From contig NZ_LISX01000003.1 in assembly GCF_001905465.1 (NCBI RefSeq), positions 205,125 through 269,124 of the forward strand: 64,000 bases of DNA. Reading direction: 5' to 3'. Origin of the DNA: Kitasatospora sp. CB01950. Lineage in GTDB: Bacteria > Actinomycetota > Actinomycetes > Streptomycetales > Streptomycetaceae. Both the position numbers and the translations under genes were made by a program. Positions 60,850 to 64,000 of the stretch are shown here, piece by piece (positions within the stretch are counted from its first letter, which is position 1; each line of letters begins with the position of its first letter). The notes under the pieces are model-generated. The model was not told the DNA's origin. It saw only the letters and a list, made by a program, of their open reading frames with translations, and did not search any database.

Positions 60850-61287
60850 CAGTGTGCCTCGGGGGACCGGGCGAGTCTGCGGCCGAAGGTAACCCTGCGA
60901 GTGCCACCCTGCCGGCCGGTGGCCGTCGGGCTCCCGGTGGTCGCTGCGGCCGTGCCGGGGGCCCCGGTGCGGCCCTCGGTGCGGCCCCCGCCGAGGGCCC
61001 CGGCGGGGGCCCCGGCCGGGGGCGGGGGCGTGCGGGGCTACACTGGGCGACGGTCGTGACGCCCCGGTGCGTCCCGAGAATGCGGAGGTGAGAGCAGTGG
61101 AGTGCAGTAGTCCGGGCCGAAGTCGGCCCCGCTCCGGGCAGTTCTCACCCACTCCCGGCACCCGGAACCCTCGCCCCCGCACCGCCCGCTGAACGCGGGC
61201 CCTGCTGTCGCGCGGACCGTCCGGTGTCGCCCGTCCCCCCCCGCCGTGCGGAGGCGTGACGGAACCAGACCCGTGGAGGTACCCGCC
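60850..61287. other. 438-bp intergenic region with GC-rich repeats
   Basis: It separates the MmyB-type regulator from corA. A stretch near 60955-61030 is built from GGGGCCCCGG-like repeats able to form several hairpins. No coding frame is convincing. The promoter and any magnesium-responsive leader of corA would lie here; I cannot define one. Confidence 0.5.
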
Positions 61288-62460
61288 ATGTCCGACTGGC
61301 GTGTGCGCGCCGTGCGCGCGAGCAAGCGACCCTTCAGCCGCAGCCCCCGGCTGGTGGCCGACCACACCGCCGCGCCCGAGCACTCCATGGACCCGCGCTC
61401 CGAGCAGAACTCCGACGACCGCGGTCCCGCCTCCGTCGAGGGCTCCGTCGTCGACGCCGCCGTGTACCGCGACGGGCGGCGGATAGAGACACCGGCCGGC
61501 CTCGCCGAGATCTACCGCGAACTCCCCGGCAAGCCCGGCACCATGGCCTGGATCGGCCTCTACCGGCCCGCCGAGGCCCAACTCGTCGAAGCCGCCGAGA
61601 AGTTCGACCTCCACGAACTCGCGCTGGAGGACGCCATCGTGGCCCACCAGCGCCCCAAGCTGGAACGCTACGGCGACACCCTGTTCGTGGTGCTGCGCGC
61701 CGCCCGCTACCTCGACGACGTCGAAGAGGTCGACTTCGGCGAGATCCACCTCTTCGTCGGCCCCGACTTCGTCCTGACGGTCCGTCACTCCCAGTCGCCC
61801 GACCTGTCGATGATCCGCGGCCGCCTCGAAGCCGACCCCGACCTGCTCGCGCTCGGCCCCGAGGCCGTCCTGTACGCCGTCCTCGACGCCGTCGTCGACG
61901 GCTACGCCCCCGTCATCGCGGGCCTCCAGCACGACATCGACGAGATCGAGACCGAGGTCTTCGGCGGCGACCCCCGGGTCTCCCGCCGCATCTACGAACT
62001 CTCCCGCGAGGTCATCGAACTCCAGCGCGCCACCGGCCCGCTCCTGGAGATCATGCGCGCCCTCGAAGCGGGCTTCCAGAAGTACGGCACCGACGAGGAA
62101 CTCCAGCGCTACCTCCGCGACGTCGCCGACCACGCCACCTACGCCGCCGAACGCGTCGACGGCTTCCGCCAGATGCTCCAGAACATCCTCACCGTCAACG
62201 GCACCCTGGTCTCCCAGCGCCAGAACGAGGAGATGAAGCAACTCGCCGAAGCCGGCCACGCCCAGAACGACGAGATCAAGAAGATCTCCTCCTGGGCCGC
62301 CATCCTCTTCGCCCCCACCCTCATCGGCACCGTCTACGGCATGAACTTCGAGGAAATGCCCGAACTCAAGTGGGCCTTCGGCTACCCCTTCGCCATCGCC
62401 CTGATGGGCGTGGTCTGCGGCGGCCTCTACCTCATCTTCAAGAAGCGCGACTGGCTGTAG
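61288..62460 (+). CDS. corA: magnesium/cobalt transporter CorA family
   Basis: A 390-residue divalent cation channel. The cytoplasmic domain has LALEDAIVAHQRPKLERYGD and GEIHLFVGPDFVLTVRH; the long helix region leads to two C-terminal transmembrane helices. The selectivity motif YGMNFEEMPE follows the first. The end is IFKKRDWL. The first ~60 residues are basic and low in conservation, an ordinary actinobacterial extension. GGAGG lies eight bases before the ATG. Confidence 0.95.
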   Translation: MSDWRVRAVRASKRPFSRSPRLVADHTAAPEHSMDPRSEQNSDDRGPASVEGSVVDAAVYRDGRRIETPAGLAEIYRELPGKPGTMAWIGLYRPAEAQLVEAAEKFDLHELALEDAIVAHQRPKLERYGDTLFVVLRAARYLDDVEEVDFGEIHLFVGPDFVLTVRHSQSPDLSMIRGRLEADPDLLALGPEAVLYAVLDAVVDGYAPVIAGLQHDIDEIETEVFGGDPRVSRRIYELSREVIELQRATGPLLEIMRALEAGFQKYGTDEELQRYLRDVADHATYAAERVDGFRQMLQNILTVNGTLVSQRQNEEMKQLAEAGHAQNDEIKKISSWAAILFAPTLIGTVYGMNFEEMPELKWAFGYPFAIALMGVVCGGLYLIFKKRDWL

Positions 62461-62516
62461 GGCCTGCCCGGCCGAAAGCCCGGGAGCGGCCCGGGAGCGG
62501 CCCGGGCCCGGTCCGG

Positions 62517-63281
62517 TCAGTGGCCGAGGACGCCGCGGATCCAGCCGTCCACCGTGCCGGTCAGGTCGTGCCCGCCGGAGGTGTGGTCCAGTCGGAACGT
62601 GCGCACCGAGTCGCCGCTGCGGAACATGCCGCGCTTGTCGAACTCCAGCACCACCTCCACCTGGTGGGGCGAGGTGACGAAGGACAGCTCGACCTCGTTG
62701 CACCGGCGGGCGAACTGCGGCGCCGCCCGGTACTCGATCTCCTGGTAGAACGGCAGCGTCTGGCCGGTGCCATGGATCCGGCCGGCCTCCAGATCGGCCC
62801 GGTGGAAGTGGAAGCCGAGCGCCGCCATCGCCTCCAGCACCCGCTGCTGGACCGGCAGCGGCTCCACCGCGAGCGGGTCGCTGTCCCCCCGGTCCAATTG
62901 GCCCGCGATGTCCACGTCGGTACGGACCCCGAGCGCCATGCCCGCCAGGTGGTGGCCCCCGACCGCCGTCAGCGGCGTCTCCCACGGCACCGGCAGCGCG
63001 AACGGGACGGCGCGCTGCTCCCCGGAGGCCAGCCGCAGCGGGCCGCAGACCTGCGCCCGGGTGAACTCCCTGACGGCGTGGCTCTCCCCGTTCTCGTGCT
63101 CGATCTCGACCCGGGCGACCAGCCCGAGCGTGATGCCGTTGATCTGGGCCTCGCGCTCACCGCCGACCAGGTTCACCTGCCCGTGCACAGTGCCGCCCGG
63201 CTGGACGGCCGGGGAGGACAGCACCGTGTCGACGCCGGGTCCGCCGACGCCCAGGGCACCGAGAAGCCGCTTGAACACCAT
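62517..63281 (-). CDS. spo0M: Spo0M family (arrestin-like) protein
   Basis: A 254-residue protein of the Spo0M family, beta-sandwich proteins linked to sporulation control and membrane remodelling. It begins MVFKRLLGALGVGGPGVDTV; further blocks are GGTVHGQVNLVGG, VPFALPVPWETPLTAVGG and LEFDKRGMFRSGDSVRTFRL. The small membrane-protein gene ends 13 bp upstream, so they are probably co-transcribed. Confidence 0.92.
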   Translation of the reverse strand: MVFKRLLGALGVGGPGVDTVLSSPAVQPGGTVHGQVNLVGGEREAQINGITLGLVARVEIEHENGESHAVREFTRAQVCGPLRLASGEQRAVPFALPVPWETPLTAVGGHHLAGMALGVRTDVDIAGQLDRGDSDPLAVEPLPVQQRVLEAMAALGFHFHRADLEAGRIHGTGQTLPFYQEIEYRAAPQFARRCNEVELSFVTSPHQVEVVLEFDKRGMFRSGDSVRTFRLDHTSGGHDLTGTVDGWIRGVLGH

Positions 63282-63294
63282 CCGGGGGCACTCC

Positions 63295-63507
63295 TCACAG
63301 ATTCGGGTTTCGAACGGCGACAAACGCGTCACATGCTCTGATGTCGCCCGCATGCGGGTCGGGATGTCCAGCGAGTTGGCGGAAGCCGAAGAACGCCGGC
63401 ACACCGATGAGGACACCGGCAATTGCCAAGCGGAATCCGAGCCTTCCGCCTCTCCCGCTCTCCTTCTTGTCGGGTGTCCCGGCATCCCCGTCCTGAGCAG
63501 TTGCCAT
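63295..63507 (-). CDS. small single-pass membrane protein, 70 residues
   Basis: It starts MATAQDGDAGTPDKKESGRG, has one hydrophobic helix (FRLAIAGVLIGVPAFFGF) and a short tail with one Cys. Function unknown. GAGGGGGA lies six bases before the ATG, an excellent ribosome site. It precedes spo0M by 13 bp. Confidence 0.7.
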   Translation of the reverse strand: MATAQDGDAGTPDKKESGRGGRLGFRLAIAGVLIGVPAFFGFRQLAGHPDPHAGDIRACDAFVAVRNPNL

Positions 63508-63620
63508 CCGGTCCCCCTCGGCCCAGCGCTTGTCTCGGCAAACTCATCGTAGGACCCTGGCAAGACTTGGGTAAACACGCCAACTTCCTTGTCCCACAAC
63601 GCCTTTGCCAGGAGTTCGCT

Positions 63621-64000
63621 GTGGCACGTCGCAAGACCCGGGCCGCTGGCCCCTCGGACGAGTCGCTGCGCATCGCGCGAACGATCGTCGACTACGAGTC
63701 GTGTCTCGACCACGAGGTGCCGCACGCCGTCGCCCGGGGGCTGTGGGCCCACGACATGAACTCGCCCTTCGCGGCCGGTGAGCACGTCTCCGTAGGCGCT
63801 GCCGGACTGCTGGAGGAGCGCGCCCGCCGGGAGGCAGTCCAGCGGGCGAGGCGCTCAGCAGGGTTTTCAGCCGGCCGGGACGAGCAGGGCCAGGTCGCCG
63901 TCGAGGCGGCGGTAGAGGAGGCGGCCGCGGCGGGTGGTGGGGTCGGTGAAGAAGAGGTACGGGAGTTCGGCGGCGGTGAGGCGGGTGGCGGCCTGCTGCT
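63621..64000 (+). CDS. hypothetical protein, 3' end beyond the window
   Basis: The GTG start has GGAG six bases upstream (AGGAGTTCGCT). The first ~80 codons (ARRKTRAAGPSDESLRIART, HAVARGLWAHDMNSPF, LEERARREAVQRARR) have coding-like third positions. The frame has no stop before the window edge and so overlaps the minus-strand HPF-type gene by at least 130 bp, so the true end is doubtful. Family not recognised. Confidence 0.5.
   Translation, partial: MARRKTRAAGPSDESLRIARTIVDYESCLDHEVPHAVARGLWAHDMNSPFAAGEHVSVGAAGLLEERARREAVQRARRSAGFSAGRDEQGQVAVEAAVEEAAAAGGGVGEEEVREFGGGEAGGGLL
63867..64000 (-). CDS. hpf: HPF/S30EA-type ribosome hibernation factor, C-terminal part
   Basis: Only the last 43 codons are inside the window: ATRLTAAELPYLFFTDPTTR, then RGRLLYRRLDGDLALLVPAG. 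This matches the C-terminal dimerisation domain of long hibernation-promoting factors (sigma-54 modulation/S30EA family). The gene starts beyond the window end. Confidence 0.8.
   Translation of the reverse strand, partial: QQAATRLTAAELPYLFFTDPTTRRGRLLYRRLDGDLALLVPAG

Noticed and set aside
61775..61787. A TGACGG-T-CCGTCA palindrome in corA
   Set aside because: It encodes the conserved CorA segment VLTVRHS, so its bases are explained by the protein.
1..64000. A biosynthetic gene cluster, prophage or complete mobile element
   Set aside because: No polyketide, peptide synthetase, terpene, integrase, terminase or complete transposase gene is present; neighbouring genes are mostly unrelated housekeeping or regulatory units.

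Overview
The window is about 72% or more G+C. Codon third positions are almost all G or C, GTG and TTG starts are frequent, and Shine-Dalgarno sites are GGAGG-like. It carries families typical of streptomycetes: DUF5753/DUF397 pairs, a TIGR02983-type sigma factor, F420-linked oxidoreductases and mycothiol-type DinB enzymes. It looks like a chromosomal segment of a Streptomyces or Kitasatospora-like actinomycete. I see no rRNA, tRNA, CRISPR array, complete insertion sequence, prophage or large biosynthetic cluster.

Layout: 0-12 kb holds a broken IPT/TIG gene, a TrmB-like regulator divergent from a large secreted subtilase, an alpha/beta hydrolase, a cyclophilin, a NarL/DesK-type two-component pair beside a serine hydrolase, and an LLM oxidoreductase. 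12-18 kb holds a DinB-type enzyme, DUF2254 and CtaG-like membrane proteins and two unknown membrane proteins. 18-19.3 kb holds a PIMT-like methyltransferase directly behind a gene for a 37-residue peptide with an Asp-Gly step; this is the best candidate for an undescribed (RiPP-like) system. 19.5-25 kb holds an NmrA-type reductase with a MerR-style promoter, a Tim44-like protein, a SigE-family sigma factor and a sortase-type Gly-rich wall protein.

25-32.8 kb is core metabolism: D-lactate dehydrogenase, phosphofructokinase, MurT/GatD (lipid II amidation, with a Gln/Tyr-rich extension on GatD), an ACT-GNAT protein and a PLP decarboxylase. 33-35 kb is a less GC-biased accessory island: a regulator fused to DUF397, divergent from an HTH/NUDIX-like protein. 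35-41 kb holds a Cys/His-rich exported HExxH protein, a YcaQ-like protein, and a leaderless small protein plus glmS behind a strong promoter and a perfect palindrome. 41-44 kb holds a cation exchanger, a lipoprotein deacetylase, a deletion scar joining two truncated genes, and small proteins. 44-47.5 kb is a polysaccharide lyase family 8 gene behind three LacI-type operators.

47.7-57 kb holds two small operons (F420-type reductase with PIG-L deacetylase; DUF1918 with DedA), a TetR regulator, cbiZ, an orphan response regulator, an unsecreted GH16 protein, a racemase, a second DinB-type paralogue and a histidine kinase with a duplicated membrane/DHp module. 57-64 kb holds a Cys-rich small protein, a membrane-anchored serine hydrolase, an MmyB-type regulator, corA, spo0M and the end of an HPF-type gene. 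Many convergent pairs are separated by clear long-stem terminators.
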